Source of the DNA: Prinia subflava
Lineage: Eukaryota; Chordata; Aves; Passeriformes; Cisticolidae
NCBI RefSeq assembly: GCF_021018805.1
Contig: NC_086248.1
Location: 93,021,239 to 93,085,238, forward strand
Length of the DNA: 64,000 nt
Reading direction: 5' to 3'
Positions 1 through 15,400 of this stretch are shown in pieces. The notes beneath the pieces were generated by a model, which did no database searches, was not told where the DNA came from, and saw only the letters and a list, made by a program, of their open reading frames with translations. Both the position numbers and the translations under genes were made by a program. Every line of letters starts with the position of its first letter. Position 1 is the first letter of the stretch.

Positions 1-328
1 CTTGCAATGATTTGGGTGTGTTTAGCTGAACTACAGCTTCATACAGTGAGACCTCAAACAGTTCTAACTGATTTTCATCTGCTTGGGGTTTGATTTTGTG
101 TTTTAGCTTTGACTCCTATGTACTTGATAAAATATGTGGGAACTCTAAATAAAATATGTTCATATTTTTGTGTTACACCACCTAGAATTTTTCAGTGGAC
201 ATGTCTTGAACTGATCTTCAATTTCTTAGAATCATATAATTTATTTGTGTATGTTAGGCTCTTAAAAGTAGCTAATTAACTTTTTAGTTTCCATTATTAA
301 TTTATGCTGCTGTTTCTTTCCTAAACAG
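1..328 (+). other. CENPF: CENPF intron, 3' part
   Basis: AT-rich intron sequence leading to the first exon in the window. It ends in a pyrimidine-rich stretch and the acceptor AG at 327-328. I see no coding sequence or repeat in it. The exons encoding the N-terminus of CENP-F lie to the left of the window. Confidence 0.8.
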
Positions 329-444
329 ATGCAAATGTGAGCTTGAGAGAAGTCAGCAAATATTGACAGCAGGAGATGTATCATTCAGTGGCACTCCACA
401 GAAGAGTTTTACTGCTCCTTTAACCCCAGTTCAGAGTAATAATG
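329..444 (+). CDS. CENPF: CENPF exon (1st in window)
   Basis: 116 nt. The acceptor AG is at 327-328 and the donor GT at 445. The first base completes a split Arg codon. It encodes the end of the N-terminal coiled coil and the conserved Pro/Thr block GTPQKSFTAPLTP. It ends after one base of an Asp codon that finishes in the next exon. Confidence 0.93.
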
Positions 445-3400
445 GTAAATGATCCTTTTCTTCATCCAGCACACATAGTTGTCAGCTTTCTTGCAAGGTT
501 GAGTCTTTTAAACGTTACATTTGTACTGAGTTGCCTAGCCTCTCTTATATAACTTATTATTAGAGTATTGAACTTGTAGCACCCTAGGCTTCCATTTAAA
601 AATTATTAGTGCAGATTGAACACATCACAAATATTACATCTTTTCAATGCTACATTGATGGACATGGAATTGTAATAAAATATCCTTCAACAGACTGCAG
701 AAATCTTTTGAATGCCTGTTCCTGGTCCCAGCTCTTCCCTTCTCGTTGTGGGGAGAAAATTTTTCTCCCTGTACCAGTTACTTTAACTAAAATGCAGTCA
801 ACATTTAAATGTGTTATTTCTTTGGGAAATTATTTTTTGCTTAGACTGTTACTGTGCATGATAATCTACACAATTAATGCTCTGTATCCATTTCAAAGCA
901 TCACTTCTGTCTTTAAATTAGTGACATCAAAAAAATTTAAAATATTTGAATGAACTGGAAAAACAACAGGAAGTTTCCTTAAGTGGAGAATTCTGTAGCC
1001 AGACGCCCTTATGCTCTTTCTGCAGAAAAACTTTGATGTGTTCAATATTATACATGGTATTTACCTCTTCCAGTACTATGAACAAGTGTTCTGTGCGTTT
1101 GGCATCCCAGTCTTACTCCAGTGGGAAATCTGAGATAATCTCTTACTCTTGTTCCTTTGACTTTCTTTATGCACATCTGAAAAGGGGTGTAGTTAGTGGC
1201 AAGGTCAAGCATTCCACCAAGCATGGCACTCCTGAAATAGGGATAAGATTAAAATGATTTACCTAACTTTATTTGAAATTGTGTTCCTGGAGAGTTATTT
1301 CCTTTTGCAAGCTGCAGCCTTAAATTCATTAAGATCATTGAATCCTAGAATATTTCAGTTTGGAAGGGACCCATAGGGGTAAGAAAACCTGGCTGGATTG
1401 GGTGAAAGGCTGGTTGGACTAAGGCAGATTATGAAGAAATATTCATCATGTCTTTGTAGATGCCAAGTTTGAGGAACTAGAAGAAAAATACAAGAAAAAA
1501 GTACAAGAAAATAAAGAGCTAGAATTACAACTGAGAGCCATTCAGCTAAAGGTAAGTATCTCTTAGGAATGGTGTGTGTGATAGCTAAGAAAGTAATCAC
1601 TGAGTGAACTTGGAAAATAAAATGGAAAACTAGTGAAAAATCTTCTACATCACATAAAATATAATTTCAAAAGAAAAAGAGCGAATTAATCTGTGTACTG
1701 CCATTCAGGAGTAATCTTGGAGAATTCAGAAAAGCCATCCTCTTTGAATAGCAAAGGAGAGAAGGACATTAAAAATGAGAACACATGCTTCAGAAACTGG
1801 AAGTCTCCTGCAAGCAAGGACAAGATAAAACAGTGTCAGTTATGCCAAGCTAAATACAATAGAATAATAAAATAGCCTTGAAAAAGATTGTGAGAAATAA
1901 TTCACATCTAGAAAATAGAAACCCATAAATCTTTCAAACATATCTGAAGGAGGAACAGTATTAGCTAATCTCTGAGAACAAGATGAATAAGATGTGAAAG
2001 CCCTCAAGGAAAAAGCCATTGCAGAAAATGTGAAATAATTTTATCTCTGGTACTTAGCAAGAAAAGGTTTAAACACTTTTTTATATCAGAGCCTTTTTTC
2101 ATTGGGGTTGAATCTGTGGCACAGCCTCAAATTGGAAAGTCAGAAGTAGTCTTAAAATAGATTGATAAAATGAATAGTAATAAAAAATAAATCAGATGTA
2201 GAGAAGTTTGCCCATTAATTGATAGGGCACTGCAGTGTGAGACTGTTGAATTACTGTGATGTGCAATGTTGCCTCATTCTTCTCTTGACACTGGGAGAGG
2301 ACAAGGATGATGACATTAGAATAAACACTTACAGTGCTGCTTCCTGGAAATACAGTTTAGCCAGACCAACTTTTTGTCCTGGGGAAATTGTTAGAAACGT
2401 GACACAATATGTTCATTGAGTGTGTGTAGGTGTATGGAGAAAAGGTCAACCACTTATTGATAAAGGCAAATCATGCCTTGTGTATTTTCAGACCTGTTGG
2501 GGTTTTTCTTTTAAGAACACATCAGAAAAAATGTAAGTTAAATGCGACATTGCACATCAGTGTAATGTTAGATATACACTGATAAAAGGGAAAAAATTGA
2601 TAAGGGGACTTCTTGCAAGTTTAAAAGAAAAGATTGAGTGCAGAGTGGCAAAAAATGATCCATTTTCACTGGGGAATGGTCAGCTGAGGAGCCTGAAAAT
2701 GCAGGTAAAGAAAACTGCACTATTCAGCATATTGATTAGTGTCCTGGAAAAGAGTTGAGTGATATGGTTGAAGACCACACAGTATTTTGTAACACTTGCA
2801 ATAATTAGGATGGTGAGTAAAATTCAGCTAAAAAAAAGTAAGTAATACATCAGGAAAACGTAATTTGAAAAAGGAATACCTGATACATTCAGACTCCAAG
2901 TCTATGATTCCAGAAAGCATTTGATTATCATTGTGGCTAGTTCTGAATTTAAACTTTTGTCTCAGAAACAAAAAATTTAAATGCCATATAGTGGAAATGA
3001 TCACTGCACGGAGGGTTAGTTTTCTTTTCCTCTTTGTCTGTTAACAAGTTATTTTACAGGATTGGACACAGCATTCTGGACAATGTAATATAGATTTCTG
3101 GTCTTGGCACAGCTCTTCCTAGATAACAGCATATTCTCTGGTTTGACTGAGAAGTCACACTGGGTATTACATGGTTTAGGGATTTAGTTTAAGAAAAAGT
3201 AATTCAAATGAGCTGCATTTCAAAATCCAGTTAAAGAAACAATAGGGGCTTTACTGTTTGAGGTTTTGTTAGTTAGCGTTTTTTCACTTAAAAAGGAGGA
3301 AAAATATCTAATTTTCCTGCTCTGTTTAATTTGTCTGTGGGAAAATATTAAAAGCTTGTACCTGGCAGATTTTATTGTAGTGGTTTTGGAGTACTCTGTT

Positions 3401-6400
3401 TATAAGTTTAAATAATAATTAAATCTGTTTTGAATTTACCTGTGCTTCTCCAGTAGAACTAAATGTTGGTTAAATATCAGATTAGTCTAGACTTCTATTT
3501 TTTTTTATTTTGCAACTTACTTGTCTTCACTTGCCTGCAAATATGTAGTCTTTGATTTTAAAAAATGTAGAAGTTAAATGATGGGATCTCTTGAAAAGGA
3601 CAAAAGTTTATGTATTACTTGTAAAGATACACAGATCAAAATACATTTTTGGTATGCTGGTTTGTATTTATAAGTATCAGCTATGCTTGGCTACTTGGAC
3701 TAAAGTTATTTAATTTACATAGAATAAAAATAATGACATGTATCAGGACTTTGCACTGGTAGATGCTGTAATGCTCTAACAATGTGAAATGATTATGACC
3801 TGTTGGCTACTTAATATTAAATTAGTTATTTTGTTGTTATGTGTTAGATAAGGAACTGTGTAAAGGTAAATCCTTTTCTTTTTTTTTTGGACACAGAAAA
3901 TAAATCAGCCTCATCCTCAAAGCTCTTTGAGTCACAGAGAGATTGCTCGGCATCAGGCTTCCTCATCCGTGTTTTCATGGCAACAGGAAAAGACATCAGC
4001 CAGAAACCAAGAAACACCTGCAAGGGGAAGTGGTGCAGTGTCCTCCTTTCCTTGGGATAAAGAAGCAAATTCAAGCATTCTGTCTGAGAAGAATGAGTTT
4101 GATGACAGCTTTGCTGAGAACTCAAGTTCTTCCCTCCTGATCCAGCTAAGGGCACAGAACCAAGGTATCTGATGCATTTCTTTAAGACCCTGAGGCAGTC
4201 TCCTGGATGGTTTCATGAAAGCTGGTGTGCAGATAGAAGCAAGCTGTTGAAATCAGTGCTTTAGTGAGGAAGAGGAAGATGCTTGTTGTTGCTTTTGGCA
4301 GCTGGCCCTGTTGGCTGCTGGTATATTTTCAGATCAGCCATACACAGAGATTACCTACAAGCTGTGGTATCTTTTATGTAAGAGGCATGAGAATTAGAAG
4401 GGAGCAGTTTGTATTTTTGGGCTGAGTAGGGGATATCATCTAAAAGGAAAAATGCCTTTTTCCATTAATCCCATTGCTCATAGAACAGTCTTTTTAAAAC
4501 AGCTTAAAATACTCTTCAGGATTTCATTGCATCTCACTGTTAAATTCAGTTACATTTTTTCCTTATTTTTCTATACTATTGATACTTTAGACTGAGCAAT
4601 AACTATCTTAAAAATTTGATGATTAAACATGCTTAGTGCATAACTGAGTTGGTCCATGATGGATGCTACTGGAAGCACAAAATGAAGTATGCTGCAAAAA
4701 GTACAATCAAAACCCAAGATATGGTCTTGTATTGCACGTACTGACATGAAGAAATAATCATTCTTGATGCCTGATAGCTGTAAGAGAGGAAATAGTTGGT
4801 TAGTTATGCATTTGTTGAGCATTCACTTGAGCGTGCTGTTTGTACTCTTTGGACAGCTTTTCCACTGTTTTACAAGTCACTATACTCTCCAAACCATTCA
4901 TTGCAATACCTCACATGCAGCTTCAATTTTGGTTGCTTTTTCAACTTGGAATCCATACAAATTCAGAATCAGGAAGACAGGCCTTCTTTTAATGAAAAAA
5001 AACCCAAAACCAAGAACAAACCAAAAACACAACAAAACCAGATAACAGTAATTCTGGATAATGCTTCTGGTAGCTGACTTACATTTTCTATTGTGTTGTG
5101 GGTTTTGGAAGATGAGCTCTTACTGATGTATTCTGTGAGAATATTACTTGTTGTAGTTTTATGTGTATGCAGTTTTGAGACAGAGAAAAGATTAAAATAT
5201 GAAATGGCACATTTACAGTTGGCCAATAGTTGAAAGGTTTTTTGGAAGCACAGTTGCCCCAAGCAAATGCTTGTAGTGGATATACTTATAAAAAGAAAAA
5301 AAATGATAGATATTTCAAGTGACATGTTTCTGCATGTTTAAAAACAGTAACAAAACCAAACAAAAACCAGCAGAGGAACAAATTGTCTTTGCCTTTGTAG
5401 CACTTGTTCCTGAGCTCTCACGTTTCTGTGTTCTTTATCATGAGGTAGGAATTGATTTAGAGTCAACTGTCTTTCAGTTTTGATGATTTGATTTTTGTCA
5501 TTGATGTCATAGTAGAAGACACTTTAAACTTGTTTTAACTTGCTGAAAATTTTACAGGGTGTCTGCCTGTGTCAGGAAATTGGGTTGTTATCAAACATTT
5601 TAGATATTTGGAAGTGTGTTGGAAGAGGTACCTTCTAAAGCAGAAAGTATCCTTAATCTTTACTGTATTTTAAATTCAGAACTAAATTCCATTGTTAAAG
5701 ACCTAGAGCAGCAATTGCAAGCTCAAGAAAAACTGACGAGGTCCCATATGAGTAAACATCAAGAGACTGAACTGGAGCTGGACAGATTGAAGCTGGAATT
5801 AATCGAGAAGGATAAAATTCTGAACAAAACCAGAGACAAGCTGACTCAAACAAGTACCCAACTTGATCAAGCTGCCACACAGGTAAAATGCTGCCTTCCC
5901 ACATCTTCTGACTGTCCTTACAATGCATTGCCTGTATTTCCTGGGTTTTCAGCCATTTAGTAAGAACGAAGGTTCTCACACTAAGTTTCTTGAGAGTTTT
6001 CTGAGGATCAAGTTTTGAGAAGTATAAGCTAATTTGATATATATTATATGTAAGAATATTAATACATGTAAGCAGTTGCCCATTTTCTGGAGGGTTCTTA
6101 CACCGCCTAAAGAAATAATTTTCATACTCGGGTAGGTTTGACTAAAATTCTGAAAAATATTTACTGATCAAGTTGCATAGAGCAACAATGACATCTGGTG
6201 GCAAGTTCTGACCTGAAAAAGACTGTCACATCTTTGCCTGAAAAACAGAATTTTTTGCTTATAATATAGGATATTGTGGGGGCATGGTCCTTGTATCGTA
6301 AATTGCTTGTTTTAAATAATGACCAGGAAAAATGCAATGCAAGGTTAAGAATATATACAGTTTCTAAAAGGAATTTCACAGCCTAATTCCAAGGAGTTTG

Positions 6401-9400
6401 AATTCATAGTAAAAATCAATAGACTAGTACAACTTGCTTAGTCAAGGATTTAGAGTGTATGTCATTTTTCTTACTCTATTGTGGGGAAAAAAAGTCTATA
6501 TTTGGCATTAACAGATTTGGTCTGGAATAAAAATTACATTTTTTTGTTCAGGAAGTTAGGTGAACAATGCTTTACTCTCTTGGGTGATGTAATATTTACA
6601 TAATCAACTGAGTTAAATAACAAGTTAATGTGGATGTGATCCTAGACGTATCCTGATGATTTTTTTAAAAATAAAGGTTTAAATTGTAAAAACTACTGTT
6701 ATAATAACCTAAGATGGTTGCTTCTTTTTTCTGTCCAAATCAACTTGCTCAGTCACTCTGAACTTCAGTGGAATATTTGTTTATTTTCATTCTAAACATG
6801 TAGTTGCTTAGCAGTTAGCAGTCATTCTTAGTTGGTAGCAATCTGAGGTACTGAAAATACAATCTATTCTTAGTGCCATGTGTAGCATCTTTCTGCAGAC
6901 TGTCAAAAACATTGATTTTTTTAAAATTATCTAAATATATATAAAGATATGTTCTCTTATATATCATCTAAAGATGTTTTTATTATTGTGTGTGTTCACA
7001 CTCATGTATACACATACACATCTAATACATATATGTAACAGTACATATACTCTTTCTATACACACGCACGTGTTTTTTCACTAACATAAGGAAGGATGAA
7101 TGAGTCTTGTACTTTGGATTGCTAAGAATTCATATGGGACCAGCTAAAGTTACTGTGGTTATATGAATGCTAGAACGATTGTAGTAGCTGACAGCAGTGG
7201 CTTTTTTATGTGAGGGCTTATATATTTAAGTGAAACATTGCTTGCACCTTTAACACTTGTGATTGATAACTAAATGATTATAGGTCCAAATGTTGGAGCA
7301 AAAGGTGAAGCGATTGTCAGAAGAACTGAATTGCCAAAGACAAAATGCTGAGAGTGCTCGTCAGTCATTAGAACAGAAAATAAAGGCAAGGGAAAAGGAA
7401 CACCAACAGGTAAGGCAAGGAGAACCTTTTAACTTTTTATCTCCTGAGGAGATGAAATCACTTGGCTTAAGATGTGTATCTGGTTTTCGGTTTGTTGCAA
7501 TTACATTTGACAGAGAGGTAAAAGTTGCACAGGTAACTCAAAAAATGGAAAACAAACATCACAGTAGTGGGGAGAAGCTGTTGGACAGGTGCAGGATTAT
7601 GTTGGTATTCACTGGACAGTTGAGAACACGTTTGAGAGATGGAATGACATGCAAATCCATGAGAAACTAGGCTCCATTTTTCATAAAATTATGTGAGCTC
7701 AAACTTAGTAACCAACTAAATTATTTCTGTGGAGTTTGAGTTAATTTTGAATGCATTTCACACAGAAGAAAATAATTTCTTTAGGATTATATATCTATTA
7801 TTATTTTTGTTCATGCTCAGAAGATATTAATATAGTCAATTAGCATAAGTGTCTTTCATTCCCATCATGCCAGCCCTTGCAGAGAGAAAAAAATGTAGCA
7901 CTATCCCAGGAATTTTTCTGGAATGAAGTTATATTTGGTATTACCAACATTAATACTGATTTGGATTAGGGCTAAACTCTTTGTACTTTACTTTTTAAGT
8001 TTAATAATGTAATCAGTATTAGGAAATCCAAGACGCAGATTCAGAAGTTACAGTTCTATTTCAGTTGGGCATTTTAAGTTTGCTTTAGGGATTGAATATA
8101 AGGGCATTGCTCTGAGGAAGACTGCTGATTGTGTCAAATGTTTAACCTGAAACCTTTTCTCTAAGGTATGTCCAGGTAGATAAAATAATTGGCAGGGGAG
8201 TTCTGGTGGGATAGCCAATAAACAGTGCTGCTACGAGCACTCTTGAATGAAAAAGTGATTTTACAAAGTCTGCTAGTCTAGATACTACCTCAGGATCTCA
8301 AATTGATAATGAACCTTGTCTAGAAGTGGTAAATTGGAACAACTGGTCTTTGTATTTGGTCATAGCATCATTGTATTAATGAAAAGATGGGTTGAAGGCT
8401 TATGAACCTTGTGTCCTGGCTTTTCCTTTTCTAGTAAGCTGAAAAAAGGCTTTCATAAGCTTAATATGTTAACCCACATACTGCCATTCTGAGTTGTTCA
8501 GCAAGGCCATTAATTGAGAAGATTAATGGCCTTTTTCTGCAATGATTAGAATCTGTGAGCTGTTACAGGTTCTTATAATGTTTGTTTATTTATAATATTA
8601 ATCTGTCAAGTCCTATTTAAAGGCTCTATGTTACATGTTCTTGAAACAAAATTTGTGCAATATTGTGGAAAAAACCAGCCTTGTAGTATGGTAAGTAAGT
8701 AATAGCAGAGATGAATTTGTTCACTTGTAGTGTAATGTAATTCTTACATGAAATTTACCTTTAGTAGGAAAATTTTAACACTTATTTTCATTAGTTTTAA
8801 ATTAATTTTTTTCCCTTTCTGTGACAGGAATGTTACAGTAATTAAGTTCTTAAGCAGAACTGTAATTGGGTTAATGTCCTCCTTGCCTTTGTGGCATTTG
8901 CTTCATGCATCAAAGCTATTTGCTCTGTAAGACAAGTGTCCCTGAGCAGGCCGTACCTGCTGATAAAAATCACTTATTATTTCTGCAGTAACCAAAATTG
9001 AGACTTCTTGTGGTCGTGTGTTAATTTCTTTGCTCCTCTGGCACTGTTTTCTAGGAGCTCTCTTGTCAGCAGCGTTCCTTGCAAACACTGGATCAGCAGT
9101 GCAACCAGATAAGAAGCAAACTGAATCAGGAGCTACAGCAAGCCAAAAATGACTTCAACGTTCTGCAGGCAGAATTTGACAAAGTAGGCTTTTTTTAGCA
9201 TTCAAGTCCACTACTAGTGGTATTTAGTTGTCTCAACAGCACTGCCTTAATTTAATTATACATAAAGCAAGAAAATAATTAATGTGGCATCTTGTATTAA
9301 TGTTTTTACAGTATGTATTAGATGTTTTGTATTTACCATACTGACATACTATGTATTTAAATGTGAATTATAGGCTTTTAAAAGTTTGTGACTAGTCCAC

Positions 9401-12400
9401 TCTTCACAGGGAAAGAGATGTGAATGCAGACAGTGCAGGTAAAATAAATCTGGAAAAGGAGCAGCTAAGGCTGATTACAAGACGCTTCATGTAAAAAAAC
9501 CCCAAACATGCAGAGGTGTAGTTTGATGATAGAGCTACTGACCAACAGTTTGGAAAAACAATCCCATTTTCATGTACCCTGGCCATGCACTCCTCATGTG
9601 ATCCTGGAGATAGCTGATAGAGGAGATAAGAGCAAAGAACATACTACATTTAAATTAGCATATGTGTATACAGAACCAAGTGTTTGCTATCAGTTTAAGT
9701 CCCTGAACTGGTTCTCCACAAAATCAGATGAGTGTGATGGCTTGTGTAAAGAAGATCAGTATGAAGGAGCTTTGGCAGCAGCTAGCTATTAAAACACATT
9801 AGTTTTCACAAACTCCCAACTTTAAGTAGGTTAGAAAGCAGCACAAGCCTCAGGAGTGTGTGAACAGGAAAGAAGAAAAAGCCTCCAAAAACCCTTAAGA
9901 ACATTTCTCAAGCAGCAGAGCTGAATTTCTAAAAAGGACCACAAGTTCCTGAAAGTTATGTTGAGAAGCCCCATTTACAAGCAGCCTGGACTGAAACATC
10001 ATTTTTAAAATTGCCAACAGCTTTCTTGCAGGCTTGTTTTATTTTAGAGATATAGCTGTGGGACTACATTCAGTCAAAAGTTTTACTGGAGGCTTCTTTA
10101 TTGTATGCATATTATTTTGTATATGCTTACTGAAAAAAATATTTATTTGAGAGGACAATAAGTGCCTTTTACTTCCTCCTCAAAGAAAGGTAATTTATTA
10201 CTTGATGACCCTGGAATAGACTCTTTTTGACCCACTAGTGTAATTTCCTTGCTTTTTAATAGTGCATTTTAGGGCTCTTTTGAAAGAGTTAAAACCTGCT
10301 AGTTTTTTATAACATCTGTGGCAACAGAGCAACAATTGCATTTATGATCCTAACTTTCTGATTCACATAGCTTAGCAAAAAGGCAGTTGTATTCCAATCT
10401 CTTTTCTATCCTGCAGATATCATTGTGGTGATGTAGCTGCAAGTAGGATGAATTAATCTTGCTTTAGACAGTGTAGAAATGTCTGCATTTTAGAGACATC
10501 CCATCTTTTTGGTCAGAAGCAAAGGAGTGGAAAGGCAATAAGCAGCTTTTATCCAAACAAGAGTAAAGCAACCCTTGGGTTCATGGTGGGATAAAATAAT
10601 TGAGTTTCATTCTGTAGTAGAATGTTGAGTTCAAGAATGGGAGTTTAAAGAAAGAAGTTGTGCCTGTGATTGCAATGTTGGTTTTCCAGGTAATGGCAGC
10701 AAAACAACGCTTAGAACATGACACCAGCAATCTCACCCAGAAGCTGTGCAGAGCAGAGCAGGCTCTATCAGCAGCCCAGGCTAAGGAAGCTGACCTGATA
10801 AGAAGCTTTCAGGTGAGCAATGCTGAGGAGCATTTGGCAGAATTAATACTATAAATCAGCAATTTATAAACACTTAATACTCTAGAGCATTTGCTCACAA
10901 TTGTGTTTTTCCCCATAAGCAATCTTTAAACATTTTCATAGACTACCTTAATAACTCATCCTTGTTGTAACAAAAAATGAGACCTTCCCTAACACTGTGG
11001 AAATTAGTGCAGGTTTTGAAGTTAGCTGTGTGGTTAGGATTCATTGCTGTAATGCTGATGATATGGTTCCTAGTTCATGTTGGATTTACTTTTAAAAAAA
11101 TAGATTGTGTTTCAAGAGATTCTTGCTTTTGGTACCGAAATAAAAATCAAATAATAATAAAATGCGTGTTTGATTTTGAAAGTAAATTTTAGAATCATTG
11201 ACTGCTGCTTTGACTCCTACTGTTAAACTCAATGATTTTGTACAATCACTGTATCCTCTTTTAAAAAAATATGCATTAATATGCATTATACTTTTTTAGA
11301 ATAAGACCAATAAGTCCAATAAATATACAGTGCTGGAAAAACTTTCTTCCAAATGAAGATAAATTCAGAGAAGTTTCTGCATGCTGCCAAACTACCTCAC
11401 ACATGCAGAAACCTTTTCACTTTAAAGTTTCATCTCTTCTCAGCCACATTTTTCTGCTTTGGTGGTAACCAGAGCAGCTACACTTGAAATTGTTGCAGTT
11501 TTGCCACTACAGACCTCTCAGTGCAAACTTTATCCTTTATTTAGAGAATCAGCAGTAAGTAGGAAAAACAGCTGGATACCTATGTAGTCTGTGTCACAGT
11601 TTAGTTTTGTTAAACGCTCTCATTTTGCTTGTTGCCAGTTGTCATCAGTAGCTATAAAATAAGCTGGCATAGTCTCTGCCAAAAAATTACCTTCAAAATT
11701 CTCAGCAAAAATCTAAAGTAAAATAGTGGGTTTTGTTCAGATCATCACAGACATTTATATGGGTTTAGTATATTGTGGAAATTTAGGTACATTCTTGCTG
11801 GTAGATTACAATGTCTGAGAACATTCCTAGCTGTAGCAATGTGACTGTTCCTAGGACAGCACTTTGCATGGGTTTGGCCCAGCTGGCTGGCTCTCCCTCA
11901 TACACTGACTTGTTGAGCAAGTCCAGAGGAGGCCATCAAAGGGATGGTCAGAGGAATGGAACACCTCTCCTACAAGGAAAGGCTGACAGGATTGGGTTTG
12001 TTCAGTCTGGAGAAGAAAAGACTTTGGGGTGACCCAGTTGTGGCTTTCTAGTCCTTGAAGGGAACCTACTGGAAAGATGGAGAGAGACTATTTAGAAAAG
12101 CATATAGTGACAGAACCAAGGGCAAATGGTGTCAAATTGACAGAGGTTAGGTTTAGATTAGGCACTAAGGAAAAGTTCTATACCCAGTCTAGCAAGAAAG
12201 GTCCCTGCCCATGGCAGGAAGGTTGGACCTAGATGAGCTTTAAGGTCCCTTCCAACCCAATGTATGATTCTATGCATATAGGGAATGTTTGCACCAAATC
12301 AAAATAATTGGACCTTTCAGCCATTTTAATTCCTTAAACTTGTTTGTTTTTCTCTCTGTAGATCACCCTAGGTTTTATAATGAATGGCTTAGTTTAGTTC

Positions 12401-15400
12401 ATGTACTTGTATTGCATTTGTGCATGCAGCTTTGAATACAAGGGGTTTAGATGCTTGGACTTCTTTGAAAATTTATTACGATTGCCAGGAAACATATTCA
12501 TTGAAATTTATATGTGACTGGATTTTTTTTAAACTGTGGGTAAGGAAGGCTCTGAGTAGAAGGGAAGGCAACTGTTAGCGACAGTGACAATTTTAATTGT
12601 GTTCTGAGGGTAGTTTATTTATCTTGTGGCAAAAACAACCCTGCCACGCCAGCAAGGTTTAAGTTTTTTCATTCAGACCTCCCCATTTCTTGAGCTTTGC
12701 TTTTGTGAAGCAATGCCCATCTGCTTCTAGTAAGTGGATGAATAATTGGCAGTCTGTTTCCATTCGGGCCATGACAGTTCTGTGCCATCTGTTGTCCAGA
12801 GCACAGGAGTTTGGAGAAGGATAAGTCTCTTTATAAAAACTTTTGTTTGGTTTCCTGGGTGCAATGTAGTTACACAGTATTTTTTGGTGGTGGTGATAGT
12901 GTGTTTTGTTTCCTTGTTTGGAGTTTTTTTAAATCAATTTATTTGAAAGAAAGTGCTGTTAATAGCAAAGCAACCATCTGAAAGTGTAAGCACTTCTAAC
13001 TAAAATTTGACCAGTGTTGCCACATTGTTGATGTTCAGTGGAAAGAGAACTTGTTTCTACATGATGACAGCTGAAATCTTATCTACACATTTCATGTTAA
13101 TTTTGATGCCATTGCAGGGATTTGTTTACCAAGCTGCTTTGGGAAAGCAGCCTGATTTCATCAGCTTGGATTTGGTAGAATCTGCCCTGTCCCATCTCTT
13201 TCTGTGAGGCCGCGTGGAGCTGTTTGTTCTATGCTAACAAGGAGCATGCTGACTGCGTCAACTGGCAGCATCTCTCAGATGCTGTCAACTTGTTAAGAAT
13301 AAAAAATTCATCTTGTGTTTCCAAGCAGTGCTTAGGAACCCAGGCATAGATGCCCAAAGTCTCAACAGGATCTAATGGAATAGCTTTACTTTAAATGAAC
13401 TGAGTCCATTGATCTTCTTATCAATTTACATGAAATATGGCCTTATTTGGTTTTGGTTTAGGAGGTGAAGCAGGAGAAAAATCTTCTGAACTGTCAACTT
13501 GAAAAGAAATTGCAACAGATCCACCAGCTTGAAGAGGAACTAAATATGATCAAGCAATCTCTAAAGCAAAGCCAGAATCTTGCAGAAGAGTTGAAAAGTG
13601 AGTTATGATTTTAAATTTACAAAACTCTTTCTGAATATTTCCTGCAATGCTGTAAGTTTCATTGTGAGTTAAGTAAAAAGTTTCTGCTGGGGGACATGAT
13701 TAATGGTTTTTTTAGAACATTGTGTTTGTTGTTGATGAAAAGAAGTTCCTGAATGTACATGTACAGTTCCTGAAGATACACTGTTTTGAAAATAATCCAA
13801 GTGTCCTTAACTTATGAGCAAATCTGTTTTCATAGAACTTATTTTAAATAGAAAACTTCTGTTTTGCAGTTCCTTTGTGGAAAGCTGACTGTGTGTAGTG
13901 CCTGATAGCCTTAAGTATAATATAAACAGCCTTCAGTGATATAACTTAAGTGTAATGCTTGGCAGTAGAATGAGAACTGAAAATAGTAAAAGTAAATAGT
14001 AACACCTCATGTAGAAAGTTATCAGTACACTTGCCAATTTTGACTGGCAAAGGATTTGATGGTATTTTTTTCTACAGATAAGAATGCTGTTCAGGAGGTA
14101 GAGCTGAAGTTACTGGAAGAAAAATTTACAAGGCAAGAGAGCTCACTTTCACTGGAGAACCTGAAAATAGCTTTAGCTGACATGGAAAAGCAACAAGAGT
14201 CTACCCGAGGTCTCCTCAAGGAAAAAGATAATCATATCAAAGAACAAGACTGTAAAATAAGTAAGATGGAGGGAGAATCAGAAGCTTTGCAGAGACTCCT
14301 CGAATTAAAGCAGAGAGAATGTGAAGAATTGCAGAAAGAGGCTACTGTTTTTTCTCAATGGAAAAATGAAACTGATCATCTTATAAATAAACTTAAATCT
14401 GAAAAGGAAGGTATGCAGGCTCATATTAATGACTTGGAGAGTTCCCTTCAAAGTCAGCAAAGCAAAAATCACGAGCATAGTGAGAAACTTAGAATGATGC
14501 AGGCTGAAAGTGACAGGAAATCCACAGAGATTAGAGAACTTAAAGATATGCTGGAACGTAAAAGTGCAGAATTAGAAGAACAAAAAAAAGCTTTTGATGA
14601 ACTTAAACAGAAAGCAGAATGTTCTGATAAAAAGTACTGCAAAGAGATAGAAAATATGTCCTGTAAAATATTCCAGCTCACCAACCAAGTTGCTGAAGTA
14701 GAAGAAAAGTTACAATTGGCAGCAAGTCAAGGACTGCAAAGGGAGCAGTGCTATCATGACCTGCTTGGTGAATATGAAAAAATCTGTTGTCTTATAAAAG
14801 CAAAAGATACTTCAGAAATGACAGAAGATGGAGAAGTTAATCTACAAAGCAGACAGGATAAGACTTCTTTACATAATATGCAATCTGCAGCAACTGACTC
14901 CAACACTGAGGATCATGGATGTGCAAGAGCTCATCTAGAAATTGGAAAAACTAAGGATCTGGCCAATTTACAAGAGCAGATCTCTTTTCTTGAGAGTTCT
15001 TTAGTGGCTCAAAAGCAGCTGAATTCAAATCAGCAGCAGCAGTATGAAGACTTACTGCAAATAAAGAGTGAAACAGAGCAAAGGTTATTTGCAGTAGAAC
15101 AGATGCACAAGAACTTTGTGACAGAAACTGAGCAGCACATCAGTAACTTGCAAGCAGGTATTTCAGAACGTCAGGAATTAGTTGAAAAATCTTCAGCTAT
15201 TCTTGAGGAAAAGGACATGCAACTGCAAACTCTAAATGAAAGATTAGAAAACAGAGAAGTTGAGCTTCAGGATTTAAAGATCAATAATAAATTGCTTGAG
15301 GATTCACTAAGGCAGCTGAAGATCATGTCTGAAACATGGGGTTCAGAGAAGAAGGACATGTCTTCAATGATTTGCTCATACAGTAAAAAAATTGGTGAAC

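Noticed and set aside
4764..5325. Several frames of 80-118 codons on both strands in a CENPF intron
   Set aside because: AT-rich chance frames with no conserved motifs. The neighbouring exons join in phase without them.
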